Assembly (NCBI RefSeq): GCF_051487185.1 | Contig: NZ_JAHVDK010000013.1 | Location: 62,001 to 126,000, forward strand | DNA length: 64,000 bases | Direction of reading: 5' to 3' | Source of the DNA: Inquilinus limosus_F | Lineage (GTDB): Bacteria > Pseudomonadota > Alphaproteobacteria > DSM-16000 > Inquilinaceae | In this document: positions 16,183-25,048 of the stretch, piece by piece | How the letters are laid out: each line of letters opens with the position of its first letter | Position numbering within the stretch: the stretch's first letter is position 1 | Program-made: the position numbers and the translations under genes | The notes under the pieces: generated by a model | The model's database searches: none | What the model was told of the DNA's origin: nothing | What the model saw: only the letters and a program-made list of their open reading frames with translations

Positions 16183-17199
16183 ATGGCCGACGGATTGCCG
16201 CATCTGCTGGGCGAGGCGCCCGCCTTCGCCGACCTGCTGGACCGGGTCTCGGCCGCGGCGCCGCTGGACCGGCCGGTGCTGGTGATCGGCGAGCGCGGCA
16301 CCGGCAAGGAGCTGATCGCGGCGCGGCTGCACTTCCTGTCGCCGCGCTGGGACCGGCCCTTCGTCAAGCTGGACTGCGCCGCGCTGTCGCCGGAGCTGCT
16401 GGAGAGCGAGCTGTTCGGCCATGAGGTCGGCGCCTTCACCGGGGCGGTGCGGCGCCATGTCGGCCGGTTCGAGCGCGCCGACGGCGGCACCCTGTTCCTG
16501 GACGAGCTGGCCAATGCCAGCCTGCGGGTGCAGGAGAAGCTGCTGCGGGTGATCGAATACGGCGAGATCGAGCGGGTCGGCGGCACCCAGACCATGACGG
16601 TCGATGTCCGCGTCATCGCCGCCACCAATGTCGACCTGCCGGGGGAGGTCGCGGCCGGCCGTTTCCGCGGCGACCTGCTGGACCGGCTGGCCTTCGACGT
16701 GCTGACCGTACCGCCCCTGCGCGCCCGGCCGGAGGACATCCCGCTTCTGGCCGCGCATTTCGCGCAAGGCATGGCCCATGCGCTCGACCGGCCAGGCTTT
16801 CCCGGTTTCGCGCCGGCGGCAATGGCGGCGCTGTGCGCACATCCCTGGCCCGGCAACATCCGCGAGCTGAAGAACGTGGTCGAGCGCGCGGTCTACCGCA
16901 CCCCGCCGGACAAGAAGGTGACGGAGATCGTGCTAGACCCCTTCGCCTCGCCCTGGCGGCCGAATGGGCGGCAGACCGGCGCCCAACCACCCGCGCCCTC
17001 CGCCGCCCCGGCACCACCCCTGCCCTGCGACTTCCGGGCGGAAATCGCGGCGGTGGAGAAACGCTGGCTGGAGGCGGCCCTGGCGGCTCATGGCGGCCAT
17101 CAGGGCCGCACCGCCACGGCACTCGGCCTCGGCTACGACCAGCTGCGCCACCTGCTGCGCAAGCACGGCATCACAGCACGGCAAGGAGAGGACGCATGA
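16183..17199 (+). CDS. pspF: PspF, sigma-54-dependent activator of the psp operon
   Basis: A 338-residue bacterial enhancer-binding protein. It has no N-terminal receiver or sensor domain, as is typical of PspF. The AAA+ domain shows Walker A GERGTGKE, the sigma-54-contacting GAFTGA loop, Walker B TLFLDELANA and the R-finger region. After an alanine/proline linker, a Fis-type helix-turn-helix closes the protein (GRTATALGLGYDQLRHLLRK). Its stop overlaps the start of the SDR gene (ATGA). It reads divergently from the operon it should control and is normally held inactive by PspA. Confidence 0.94.
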   Translation: MADGLPHLLGEAPAFADLLDRVSAAAPLDRPVLVIGERGTGKELIAARLHFLSPRWDRPFVKLDCAALSPELLESELFGHEVGAFTGAVRRHVGRFERADGGTLFLDELANASLRVQEKLLRVIEYGEIERVGGTQTMTVDVRVIAATNVDLPGEVAAGRFRGDLLDRLAFDVLTVPPLRARPEDIPLLAAHFAQGMAHALDRPGFPGFAPAAMAALCAHPWPGNIRELKNVVERAVYRTPPDKKVTEIVLDPFASPWRPNGRQTGAQPPAPSAAPAPPLPCDFRAEIAAVEKRWLEAALAAHGGHQGRTATALGLGYDQLRHLLRKHGITARQGEDA

Positions 17200-18032
17200 G
17201 CGGGAAGACCGTGCTGATCACTGGCTGCAGCTCCGGCTTCGGCTTCGCCGCGGCGCAGCGCTTCGCCGCCGCCGGCTGGTCGGTGCTGGCGACGCTGCGC
17301 GGCCCCGCGGACCGGCCGGAGGCTGCGGCGCTGACCGCGATCCCCGGCATCGCGGTGCTGACGCTCGACATCACCGACCCGGCGCAGCGGGCGGCGGTGG
17401 CGGCTGCCGTTGGGGACGGCCTGGATTGCCTGATCAACAATGCCGGCTACGGCCTGTACGGCCCGGTCGAGGCGCTGGACGACGGCCAGATCCGGCGCCA
17501 GATCGCGACCAACCTCGAAGCGCCGATCCTGCTGACCCGCGACCTGCTGCCGGCGCTGCGCCTGAGGCGCGGCCGGGTGATCAACATCTCCTCGGTGCTC
17601 GGCTTCATCGGCACGCCCTTCATGGCGGTCTACTGCGCCAGCAAGCACGGCCTGTCCGGCTTCAGCGAGGCGCTGCGCCTGGAGCTGGCGCCGCACGGCG
17701 TGCAGGTCTGCGCGGTCGAGCCCGGGCGCCACGACACCGGCTTCAATGCCCGGCTGGACGCACCGGCGGCGGCGGTGGATCTGCCCTATCGCCGCAAATA
17801 CGACCGGTCCCTGGCCCGCCGGGCGGCGCTCGGCAAGGTGGCGCCGGAGCGGGCGGCCGCGATCAGCGACCGGGCGGCGGGGCGGCTGCTGCGCCTGGCC
17901 GAGGCCCGGCGGATGCCGGCGCGGCTGCGCCTGGGCACCGATTCCAAGGCGGTGTTCTGGGTGAAGCGGCTGCTGCCGGCGGCGCTGTTCGACCGGCTGA
18001 TGATCTTCGCCACGGGGCGCGGGGTGAACTGA
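17196..18032 (+). CDS. Short-chain dehydrogenase/reductase co-transcribed with pspF
   Basis: A 278-residue classical SDR. The N-terminal cofactor loop is TGCSSGFG, followed by NNAGYG, the catalytic serine in INISSVLG and the YCASK catalytic Tyr-Lys pair. The C-terminal part contains FDRLMIF near the end. The substrate is unknown. The four-base overlap with pspF makes a shared transcript likely. Such pspF-SDR pairs could be accidental or linked to lipid or membrane maintenance; the latter is speculation. Confidence 0.88.
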   Translation: MSGKTVLITGCSSGFGFAAAQRFAAAGWSVLATLRGPADRPEAAALTAIPGIAVLTLDITDPAQRAAVAAAVGDGLDCLINNAGYGLYGPVEALDDGQIRRQIATNLEAPILLTRDLLPALRLRRGRVINISSVLGFIGTPFMAVYCASKHGLSGFSEALRLELAPHGVQVCAVEPGRHDTGFNARLDAPAAAVDLPYRRKYDRSLARRAALGKVAPERAAAISDRAAGRLLRLAEARRMPARLRLGTDSKAVFWVKRLLPAALFDRLMIFATGRGVN

Positions 18033-18144
18033 GGGCGGCGGGAGGTCCTCCTGGCTCCTCGGAAGCGGACGATCCCAATGATTCCCATCCGCGCCAAACG
18101 CGCCCAGCGGTCCAAGATACCCTACAACGCACCGTCGCCACGGT

Positions 18145-18178
18145 TCTTCTATAGGAGATCAGATTCTGCTATAGAAGA
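18145..18178. promoter_or_regulatory. Large dyad upstream of the MBL-fold gene
   Basis: A perfect 10-base inverted repeat, TCTTCTATAG and CTATAGAAGA, is separated by 14 bases and lies 63 bases upstream of the MBL gene start. It has the size and symmetry of a repressor operator. The XRE-cupin regulator two positions downstream is a candidate binder. Confidence 0.55.
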
Positions 18179-18240
18179 CGCCCCGTCGGGATGGCCAGGT
18201 TGGATCCGGCCTCAGCACAGCCGTCACCATGGAGTGAACT

Positions 18241-19152
18241 GTGCCGCTATCTGAGGGCTTTGGTGCCATGACACGTCGCAACGTTCCGGGAGCGGCCGGT
18301 ACGGTCGCTTCGCAGAAAGATGCCCCCGCCGGTGAGCGGCGTCTGAAAAGGACGGCTTCCGGCACAAACTTCGCGCGCTACGAATTCGGCGATCTCACCG
18401 TGGTCGCTCTCCGCGACGGCTATGTGGACATGCCGCCCAGCCGACTGCGTCAAGCGGGTGACCGTCCTTTTGGATCGGACATGCCGGCCCAGGTGAAACT
18501 GGTCGACGGGCACCTCCGTCTATCGGTCAACGCCTTTCTGGTGATCGATCGCGACCAGTACGTGCTGATCGATACGGGAGCGGCGAATGCGTGGCTGCCA
18601 ACGATGGGCTCGCTGCTCGATGCACTGGCCGAGGCGGGTGTGGCGCGCGAGAGCATCGGGACCGTCGCCGTCACGCACACCCATGCGGATCACGTCCACG
18701 GCCTGGTGGCCGCCGACGGCTCGGACGCTTTTCCCAGCCTCCAGCGGCTGCTTGTTCCGCAAGAGGAAGTGCCGATGTTCGATGGGTATGAGCGGCTTTC
18801 CCGGTTTCGCCGGTCGCGTTTGCCGTTCGGGGATGGCTTCAAGCTGAGCGACAGCATCACCGCCGTTCAGGCGCATGGTCATGAAGCCGGACACACCGCA
18901 TTCGACGTGTCGGGCGGAGGCGAGACTCTGCTGATCTGGGGGGATCTCATCCATGTGCCCTCGATCCAGTTCGAAAGGCCGGAGCTGACTTGGGAGTTCG
19001 ATGCCGATCAGGTTCAAGCGCGTTCAACTCGACGAAGGTTGCTGGAGCGCACGGCACGGCGCGGTGTGTTCGTCGCCGGTGCGCACCTCGATTTCCCGGG
19101 CGTCGGGTCTGTCGAGCGTGGCGGGCAGGCCTATCGGTTCCTGCCGCTCTGA
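18241..19152 (+). CDS. Metallo-beta-lactamase-fold hydrolase
   Basis: A 303-residue protein with the MBL metal-binding motif THTHADHVHG (about residues 141-150), a later histidine in GHEAGHTAFD, the aspartate in LIWGDLIH and a final AGAHLDFPG histidine. It therefore has a complete two-metal ligand set. There is no signal peptide. A GTG start with GGAG at good spacing is used; an ATG nine codons later is the alternative. Related proteins are annotated as lactonases or generic hydrolases. The substrate is unknown. A strong dyad precedes the gene. Confidence 0.88.
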   Translation: MPLSEGFGAMTRRNVPGAAGTVASQKDAPAGERRLKRTASGTNFARYEFGDLTVVALRDGYVDMPPSRLRQAGDRPFGSDMPAQVKLVDGHLRLSVNAFLVIDRDQYVLIDTGAANAWLPTMGSLLDALAEAGVARESIGTVAVTHTHADHVHGLVAADGSDAFPSLQRLLVPQEEVPMFDGYERLSRFRRSRLPFGDGFKLSDSITAVQAHGHEAGHTAFDVSGGGETLLIWGDLIHVPSIQFERPELTWEFDADQVQARSTRRRLLERTARRGVFVAGAHLDFPGVGSVERGGQAYRFLPL

Positions 19153-19249
19153 TCCCGTTGGCGCCTTGGCGCCGGCCGCCCGAGAGTGACATGCGCCCGC
19201 CCTGTACCTAGGATGGCCGCTGAAGCACGCGAGCGGAAAGCGGAGCCAC

Positions 19250-19861
19250 TTGAGGAACTCTGGACAATCCCGGCCTGGAGCACGCGATGCCGTCAGCGCT
19301 TTCGGCGAGCGTGTCCGAACCATCCGCGAGCAGAAGAATCTCACGCTTGAACAGCTCTCCAGATTGTCCGGGGTGAGCCGGGCGATGCTGTCCAAGATCG
19401 AACGTGGAGAGAAGAGCCCGACCATCGGCATCGCCAAGCAGATCGCGCACGCTCTCGGCGCTTCATTCTCTTCCCTTGTCGGTGACGAGGCGCCGACGCG
19501 TCGCGCCTTCGCGCTCGTGACGAAGGATCAGCGTCAGGTGTTTCGGGATCCGGAAACGGGGTTCGAGCGCTCCCTGCTTTCGCCGAACATGCCCGGCATG
19601 ACCGTCGAAGTCGTTCTTCACCATCTGCCGGCGAACACGTCGACCGGCCGTTCGCCGCCACACCCGTCGGGGACCGGCAAGCACATCGTGGCCTCCCAGG
19701 GTCACGTGGTCGTAGCGACCCCGGACAATGAGACGGTGCTGAACGAGGGTGATTGCCTGTATTTCGAGGCGGACGTCGAACACTGGTTCGAGAACCGCAC
19801 ATCCAAGCTGGCCGAATACTATCTGATCATCTCGGCGCCGCCCGCGAACCGCTCGTCCTAG
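19250..19861 (+). CDS. XRE-cupin transcriptional regulator
   Basis: A 203-residue protein. The N-terminal helix-turn-helix of the XRE type covers about residues 17-75 (VRTIREQKNLTLEQLSRLSG, SRAMLSKIERGEKSPTIG), and a C-terminal small cupin domain covers about 120-197 (VVVATPDNETVLNEGDCLYF). Proteins of this build sense small metabolites through the cupin and repress nearby genes. The start is a TTG preceded by GGAG. The nearby MBL hydrolase and its upstream dyad are the likely targets. Confidence 0.88.
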   Translation: MRNSGQSRPGARDAVSAFGERVRTIREQKNLTLEQLSRLSGVSRAMLSKIERGEKSPTIGIAKQIAHALGASFSSLVGDEAPTRRAFALVTKDQRQVFRDPETGFERSLLSPNMPGMTVEVVLHHLPANTSTGRSPPHPSGTGKHIVASQGHVVVATPDNETVLNEGDCLYFEADVEHWFENRTSKLAEYYLIISAPPANRSS

Positions 19862-20009
19862 GGCTTCCGTCCAGTCATTCGCTTCCGGAGCGAGGGTTCG
19901 AGGCAGCGGGCCAAGTCGTCGGCGCGCCGCCCGGATCATCGCTTCAGGATGGAACGGATCGCCCGTTTGCCGACCGTGAGGCCTGCAACTCCGGCAAGAT
20001 CGCTCGCCC

Positions 20010-20216
20010 TCACCCGGACATCCCTCGGATTGTGCAACCGGAGAGATCGTTGACGCTACAGACCAGGTCCTGCCAGCCGCCGTCGTCCGGGCCGGCCGCG
20101 GCGACCGTCGCGCAATCCCGCTCCAGATCGAGATCGGTATAGGCGCTGGCGATCTCGCCGGCGGCCGCCGGGCCGAGGCCGGCGAGAAAGGCCGGGCCGA
20201 TCAGGGCGTTTCGCAT
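20010..20216 (-). pseudogene. Truncated secreted-protein gene
   Basis: Sixty-eight residues remain. A hydrophobic N-terminus (MRNALIGPAFLAGLGPAAAG) is followed by SAYTDLDLERDC and QDLVC. This matches the beginning of a family of small exported proteins in which the DLDxxxC segment is followed by a much longer conserved body. Here the frame stops soon after, and the rest appears lost. A good GGAGGA ribosome site remains. I infer a broken gene; a short functional peptide cannot be excluded. Confidence 0.55.
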
Positions 20217-20357
20217 CGGAGTCCTCCGGTCGAACCGGAAAACAGTGACGGATTTCCTCCCGCACTGCGAAAAGGCGATTGCGCCGCCGCCCCCGATTCA
20301 GGCAGGGTTTCGAAAATCCTAAAATCCTGGCGAATGAACCGTCCTCGGGGAGGTACC

Positions 20358-21566
20358 ATGAAGGGGAACGCTGTCGTTGTCGGACTGCTGGTCGCAGGTT
20401 TCGCCCTGCCGGCCGCGGCCCAGGTCTCGGGCAATGTGGTCAAGATCGGCGTCCTGAACGACCAGTCCGGCGTCTACGCCGATTTCGGCGGCAAATGGTC
20501 GGTCGAGGCCGCGAAGATGGCGGTCGAGGATTTCGGCGGCAAGGTGCTGGGCGCCCCGATCGAGGTCGTCTCCGCCGACCACCAGAACAAGCCGGATATC
20601 GGCTCGAACATCGCCCGGCAGTGGTTCGACGTCGACGGCGTCGACACCATCACCGAGCTGACCACCTCCTCGGTCGCGCTGGCGGTGCAGGCGCTGGCGG
20701 CGGAGAAGCACAAGGTCACCATCACCAACGGCGCCGCCACCACCGACCTGACCGGCAAGGCCTGCTCGCCGACCGGCTTCCACTGGACCTACGACACCCA
20801 TGCGCTGGCGGTCGGCACCGGCGGCGCCATGGTCGGCCAGGGCGGCGACAGCTGGTTCTTCCTGACCGCCGATTACGCCTTCGGCTATTCGCTGGAGGAG
20901 CAGACGACGAAGTTCGTCACCTCCAAGGGCGGCAAGGTGCTGGGCAGCGTGCGGCACCCGCTGAACACCACCGACTTCTCCTCCTTCCTGCTGCAGGCCC
21001 AGGCCTCGGGCGCCAAGGTGGTGGGCCTGGCCAATGCCGGCCTCGATACCGCCAACGCCATCAAGCAGGCGGCGGAGTTCGGCATCGTGGCCGGCGGCCA
21101 GAAGCTGGCCGGCCTCCTGTTCACCCTGGCCGAGGTGCACGGCCTCGGCCTCGAGGCGTCGCAGGGGCTGGTGCTGACCGAAGGCTTCTACTGGGACCTG
21201 AACGACGAGACCCGCGCCTGGGCGCAGCGCTATTTCGAGCGCACCCAGCGCATGCCGAACATGGTCCAGGCGGGCGAGTACTCCTCGGTGCTGCACTATC
21301 TGAAAGCGGTCCAGGCCGCGGGCACCGACGACGGCGAGAAGGTCGCGGCGAAGATGAAGGAGCTGCCGGTCGACGACGTCTTCGCCCATGGCGGCAAGGT
21401 GCAGCCCAACGGCCGCATGGTGCACGACATGTACCTGGCGGAGGTCAAGAAGCCGTCCGAGAGCAGCAAGCCCTGGGACTACTACAAGATCCTGGCCACC
21501 ATCCCCGGCGACCAGGCCTATCTGTCGCCGGAGGAGAGCGGCTGCCCGCTGACGGCGAAGAAGTAG
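20358..21566 (+). CDS. Branched-chain amino-acid/amide ABC transporter, substrate-binding protein
   Basis: A 402-residue protein with a signal peptide (VVVGLLVAGFALPAAAQ, cleavage about residue 22) and a LivJ-like type 1 periplasmic-binding domain (KIGVLNDQSGVYADFGG, PDIGSNIARQWFD). GGGGAGG precedes the ATG at 20358; an in-frame ATG eight codons upstream is worse placed. It heads a five-gene operon of binding protein, two ATPases and two permeases. The ligand could be a branched-chain amino acid, an amide, urea or an aromatic acid. Confidence 0.9.
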   Translation: MKGNAVVVGLLVAGFALPAAAQVSGNVVKIGVLNDQSGVYADFGGKWSVEAAKMAVEDFGGKVLGAPIEVVSADHQNKPDIGSNIARQWFDVDGVDTITELTTSSVALAVQALAAEKHKVTITNGAATTDLTGKACSPTGFHWTYDTHALAVGTGGAMVGQGGDSWFFLTADYAFGYSLEEQTTKFVTSKGGKVLGSVRHPLNTTDFSSFLLQAQASGAKVVGLANAGLDTANAIKQAAEFGIVAGGQKLAGLLFTLAEVHGLGLEASQGLVLTEGFYWDLNDETRAWAQRYFERTQRMPNMVQAGEYSSVLHYLKAVQAAGTDDGEKVAAKMKELPVDDVFAHGGKVQPNGRMVHDMYLAEVKKPSESSKPWDYYKILATIPGDQAYLSPEESGCPLTAKK

Positions 21567-21573
21567 CGGGCCA

Positions 21574-22332
21574 ATGGCAGATTCACAGCCGATCCTGGTG
21601 GCGGAGGGCCTGACCAAGGCCTTCCGCGGCTTCATGGCCGTCAAGGGCGTGGACCTGGCCGTGCGCGAGGGCACGATCCACGCCCTGATCGGGCCGAACG
21701 GCGCCGGCAAGACCACCGTCTTCAACCTGCTGACCAAGTTCCACCAGCCGACCTCCGGCCGCATCGCCTTCCGCGGCGAGGACATCACCGGGCTGAAGCC
21801 GGCCGAGGTGGCGCGGCGCGGGATGGTGCGGTCGTTCCAGATCTCGGCCGTGTTCCCGCATCTGACGGTGCTGGAGAACGTGCGGGTGGCGCTGCAGCGG
21901 CCGGAGGGGCTGGCGCGCCAGTTCTGGCGCTCGACCCGGGTGCTGCGCCGACTGGACGACCGCGCCCTGGCGCTGATCGAGGCGGTCAATCTGAAGGACT
22001 TCGCGCATATCGCCGCCGTCGACCTGTCCTACGGCCGCAAGCGGGCGCTGGAGATCGCCACCACCCTGGCGCTCGACCCGCCGATGCTGCTGCTGGACGA
22101 GCCGATGGCCGGGATGGGGCATGAGGAGATCGGCCGCATCGCCGACCTGATCCGCAAGGTCGGGGCCGACCGCACGGTGCTGATGGTGGAGCACAACCTC
22201 AACGTCGTCGCCGATCTCTGCCACCGGGTCACGGTGCTGCAGCGCGGCGAGATCCTGGCCGAGGGCAGCTATGCCGAGGTCTCGGCCGACCCGCGGGTGC
22301 GCGAGGCCTATATGGGGTCCGAGCATGGCTGA
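21574..22332 (+). CDS. livG: Branched-chain amino-acid/amide ABC transporter ATPase (LivG type)
   Basis: A 252-residue ATPase with Walker A GPNGAGKTT, the LivG segment FRGEDITGLKPAEVARRGMV, a signature region given as LSYGRKRALEIA in place of LSGGQ (the usual LivG variation), Walker B MLLLDEPMAGM and the switch histidine in MVEHNLNVV. It pairs with LivF below. It follows the binding-protein gene by seven bases and overlaps livF by eight. Confidence 0.92.
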   Translation: MADSQPILVAEGLTKAFRGFMAVKGVDLAVREGTIHALIGPNGAGKTTVFNLLTKFHQPTSGRIAFRGEDITGLKPAEVARRGMVRSFQISAVFPHLTVLENVRVALQRPEGLARQFWRSTRVLRRLDDRALALIEAVNLKDFAHIAAVDLSYGRKRALEIATTLALDPPMLLLDEPMAGMGHEEIGRIADLIRKVGADRTVLMVEHNLNVVADLCHRVTVLQRGEILAEGSYAEVSADPRVREAYMGSEHG

Positions 22333-23035
22333 ACCGGCCCCTCTCCTGCACGTTCGCGGGCTGCAGGCCTTCTACGGCGAGAGCCATGTGCTGCACGGCG
22401 TCGACCTGGACGTGTTTCCGGGCGAGACCGTGACCCTGCTGGGCCGCAACGGCGTCGGCAAGACCACGACCTTGCGCGCCATCATGGGCATCCTGCGCCG
22501 GCGCCAGGGCACGATCCGGATGGACGGGATCGACCTGATGGCGACGCCGCCGCACCGCGTCGCCCGCGCCGGCATCGGCTATGTGCCGGAGGAGCGCGGC
22601 ATCTTCGCCTCGCTGTCGGTCTCCGAGAACCTGACGCTGCCGCCGAGGGTGGCCGAGGGCGGCATGAGCCTGGCCGAGATCCACCGCCTGTTCCCGAACC
22701 TGCAGGAGCGGGCGTCGAGCCAGGGCACCCGGCTTTCGGGCGGCGAGCAGCAGATGCTGGCAATCGCCCGGGTGCTGCGCACCGGCGTGCGCCTCCTGCT
22801 GCTGGACGAGCCGACCGAGGGTCTGGCGCCGGTGATCGTGCAGCGCATCGGCGAGGTGCTGCGCACCCTGAAGGCCCAGGGCATGACCATCCTCTTGGTC
22901 GAGCAGAACTTCCGCTTCGCCAGCACGCTGGCCGACCGGCACTACCTGATGGAGAACGGCCGCGTCGTGGCCGAGATCCGGCGCGAGGAGATGGACGCGA
23001 AGATGGACCTGCTGCATGAGACGCTGGGGGTCTGA
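22325..23035 (+). CDS. livF: Branched-chain amino-acid/amide ABC transporter ATPase (LivF type)
   Basis: A 236-residue ATPase with Walker A GRNGVGKTT, YVPEERGIFASLSVSENL typical of LivF, signature LSGGEQQMLAIARVL, Walker B LLLLDEPTEGLAP and VEQNF. The ATG at 22325 lies within the end of livG. It is the second ATPase of the heterodimer. Confidence 0.93.
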   Translation: MAEPAPLLHVRGLQAFYGESHVLHGVDLDVFPGETVTLLGRNGVGKTTTLRAIMGILRRRQGTIRMDGIDLMATPPHRVARAGIGYVPEERGIFASLSVSENLTLPPRVAEGGMSLAEIHRLFPNLQERASSQGTRLSGGEQQMLAIARVLRTGVRLLLLDEPTEGLAPVIVQRIGEVLRTLKAQGMTILLVEQNFRFASTLADRHYLMENGRVVAEIRREEMDAKMDLLHETLGV

Positions 23036-23050
23036 GATGGGAACCGCGCC

Positions 23051-23938
23051 ATGATCCCGCTGCTCGGCATCCCGGTTCAGGTGCTGTTCGGGCAGCTGCT
23101 GCTGGGGCTGATCAACGGCTCCTTCTACGCCCTGCTCAGCCTCGGCCTCGCCGTCATCTTCGGCCTGCTCAACGTCATCAACTTCGCCCATGGCGCGCAG
23201 TACATGCTGGGCGCCTTCGCCGCCTGGATGCTGCTGACCTTCCTCGGCGTCGGCTACTGGCCGGCGCTGGTGCTGGCGCCGATCGCCGTCGCCGTCACCG
23301 GCGTGATCCTGGAAAAGCTGTTCCTGTCGCGGCTCTACCGGCTCGACCCGCTCTACGGCCTGTTGCTGACCTTCGGCGTGACGCTGATCCTGGAGGGGCT
23401 GTTCCGCAGCTGGTACGGCACCTCGGGCCAGCCCTACGCCGCGCCGGCGGCGCTGACCGGGGCGGTCAATCTCGGCTTCATGGTGCTGCCGATCTATCGC
23501 GGCTGGGTGGTGCTGGCCTCGCTGGTGATCTGCTTTCTCACCTGGTTCGTGATCGAGAAGACGCCGCTGGGCGCCACCCTCCGGGCCGCGACCGAGAACC
23601 CGGTCCTGGTCCAGGCCTTCGGCATCAACGTGCCGCGCATGATCACCCTGACCTACGCCTTCGGCGTCGGCCTGGCCGGCCTGGCTGGGGTGCTGGCGGC
23701 GCCGGTCTACCAGGTCAGCCCGCTGATGGGGTCGAATCTGATCATCGTCGTCTTCGCGGTGGTGGTGATCGGCGGCATGGGCTCGATCCTGGGCGCCATC
23801 GTCACCGGTTTCGCGCTGGGGATCTTCGAGGGGCTGACCAAGGTGTTCTACCCGGAGGCCTCGAACATCGTGGTCTTCGTCATCATGGCGGTGGTGCTGC
23901 TGGTCCGCCCCGCCGGCCTGTTCGGGCGGGAGCGCTGA
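23051..23938 (+). CDS. livH: Branched-chain amino-acid/amide ABC transporter permease (LivH type)
   Basis: A 295-residue polytopic inner-membrane protein of the BPD_transp_2 family. The LivH motif GSFYALLSLGLAVIFGLLNV with INFAHGA near the N-terminus is present, and the ATPase-contact loop is near TPLGATLRAATENP. It lies 15 bases after livF. Confidence 0.93.
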   Translation: MIPLLGIPVQVLFGQLLLGLINGSFYALLSLGLAVIFGLLNVINFAHGAQYMLGAFAAWMLLTFLGVGYWPALVLAPIAVAVTGVILEKLFLSRLYRLDPLYGLLLTFGVTLILEGLFRSWYGTSGQPYAAPAALTGAVNLGFMVLPIYRGWVVLASLVICFLTWFVIEKTPLGATLRAATENPVLVQAFGINVPRMITLTYAFGVGLAGLAGVLAAPVYQVSPLMGSNLIIVVFAVVVIGGMGSILGAIVTGFALGIFEGLTKVFYPEASNIVVFVIMAVVLLVRPAGLFGRER

Positions 23939-23939
23939 G

Positions 23940-24896
23940 ATGGCGGCGATCGAGCGCAGCGGGGCGGAGGGGGTGAGCGGCGGGCGGATCGCGATCGCAC
24001 TGGCGGTCGCGGTGGTCGCCCTCGGCGCGCCCTACGTGCTGTACCCCGTCTTCCTGATGAAGCTGCTGTGCTTCGCCCTCTTCGCCTGTGCCTTCAACCT
24101 CTTGATCGGCTATGTCGGCCTGCTGTCCTTCGGCCACGCCGCCTTCTTCGGCGGCGCCGCTTATGTCAGCGCCCATGCCGCCAAGATCTGGGGCTGGCCG
24201 CCTGAGCTGGCGATCCTGGCCGGCACCGCGGCTGCCGCGGCGATGGGGCTGGTGATGGGCTTCCTCGCCATCCGCCGCCAGGGCATCTACTTCGCGATGA
24301 TCACCCTGGCGCTCTCGCAGATGGTGTTCTTCGTGGCGCTGCAGGCGCCCTTCACCGGCGGCGAGGACGGCATCCAGTCGGTGCCGCGCGGCGTGCTGTT
24401 CGGGTTGTTCGACCTGTCGGACGGGCTGACCTTCTACTACGTCGTGCTGGCGATCTTCGGCCTCGGCTTCTTCGTCATCTGGCGCATCGTGCATTCGCCC
24501 TTCGGCCAGATCCTGAAGGCGATCCGCGAGAACGAGCCGCGGGCGATCTCGCTGGGATATCGGGTCGACGCCTACAAGCTGACCGCCTTCGTCATGTCGG
24601 CGGCGCTGGCCGGCCTGGCCGGCGGCACCAAGGCGCTGGTGTTCCAGCTGGCCTCGCTGACCGACATCCAGTGGCAGATGTCGGGTGAGGTGATCCTGAT
24701 GACGCTGCTCGGCGGCATCGGCACCATGGTCGGCCCGGTGGTCGGCGCCGGCCTCGTGGTGACGCTGCAGAACTACCTCGCCGAATCCGCCTTGCCGGTG
24801 ACGGTGGTGACCGGCGCGATCTTCGTCGTCGTCGTCCTGCTGTTCCGCCGCGGTATCGTCGGCGAGATCGCCCATTGGCTGCGGAAAAGGGGGTAG
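23940..24896 (+). CDS. livM: Branched-chain amino-acid/amide ABC transporter permease (LivM type)
   Basis: A 318-residue polytopic membrane protein. LivM signatures are FNLLIGYVGLLSFGHAAFFG and the loop SPFGQILKAIRENEPRAISLG. It starts one base after the livH stop and completes the five-gene transporter, to which no regulator is attached. Confidence 0.93.
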   Translation: MAAIERSGAEGVSGGRIAIALAVAVVALGAPYVLYPVFLMKLLCFALFACAFNLLIGYVGLLSFGHAAFFGGAAYVSAHAAKIWGWPPELAILAGTAAAAAMGLVMGFLAIRRQGIYFAMITLALSQMVFFVALQAPFTGGEDGIQSVPRGVLFGLFDLSDGLTFYYVVLAIFGLGFFVIWRIVHSPFGQILKAIRENEPRAISLGYRVDAYKLTAFVMSAALAGLAGGTKALVFQLASLTDIQWQMSGEVILMTLLGGIGTMVGPVVGAGLVVTLQNYLAESALPVTVVTGAIFVVVVLLFRRGIVGEIAHWLRKRG

Positions 24897-25048
24897 GACC
24901 GTTCCGGCGCGACGAGTCGCCTCTCCCACTGCGGGACTTGCATGGAGGGAGCGGTTTGCTCCCTGCCGCTTTGTCTTGCCGTTTGGTCCGGCAGCGCGAT
25001 GATGAGCGGACGCCGACTGGTCAGCCCTCGAGGGCACAGGAGGATACG

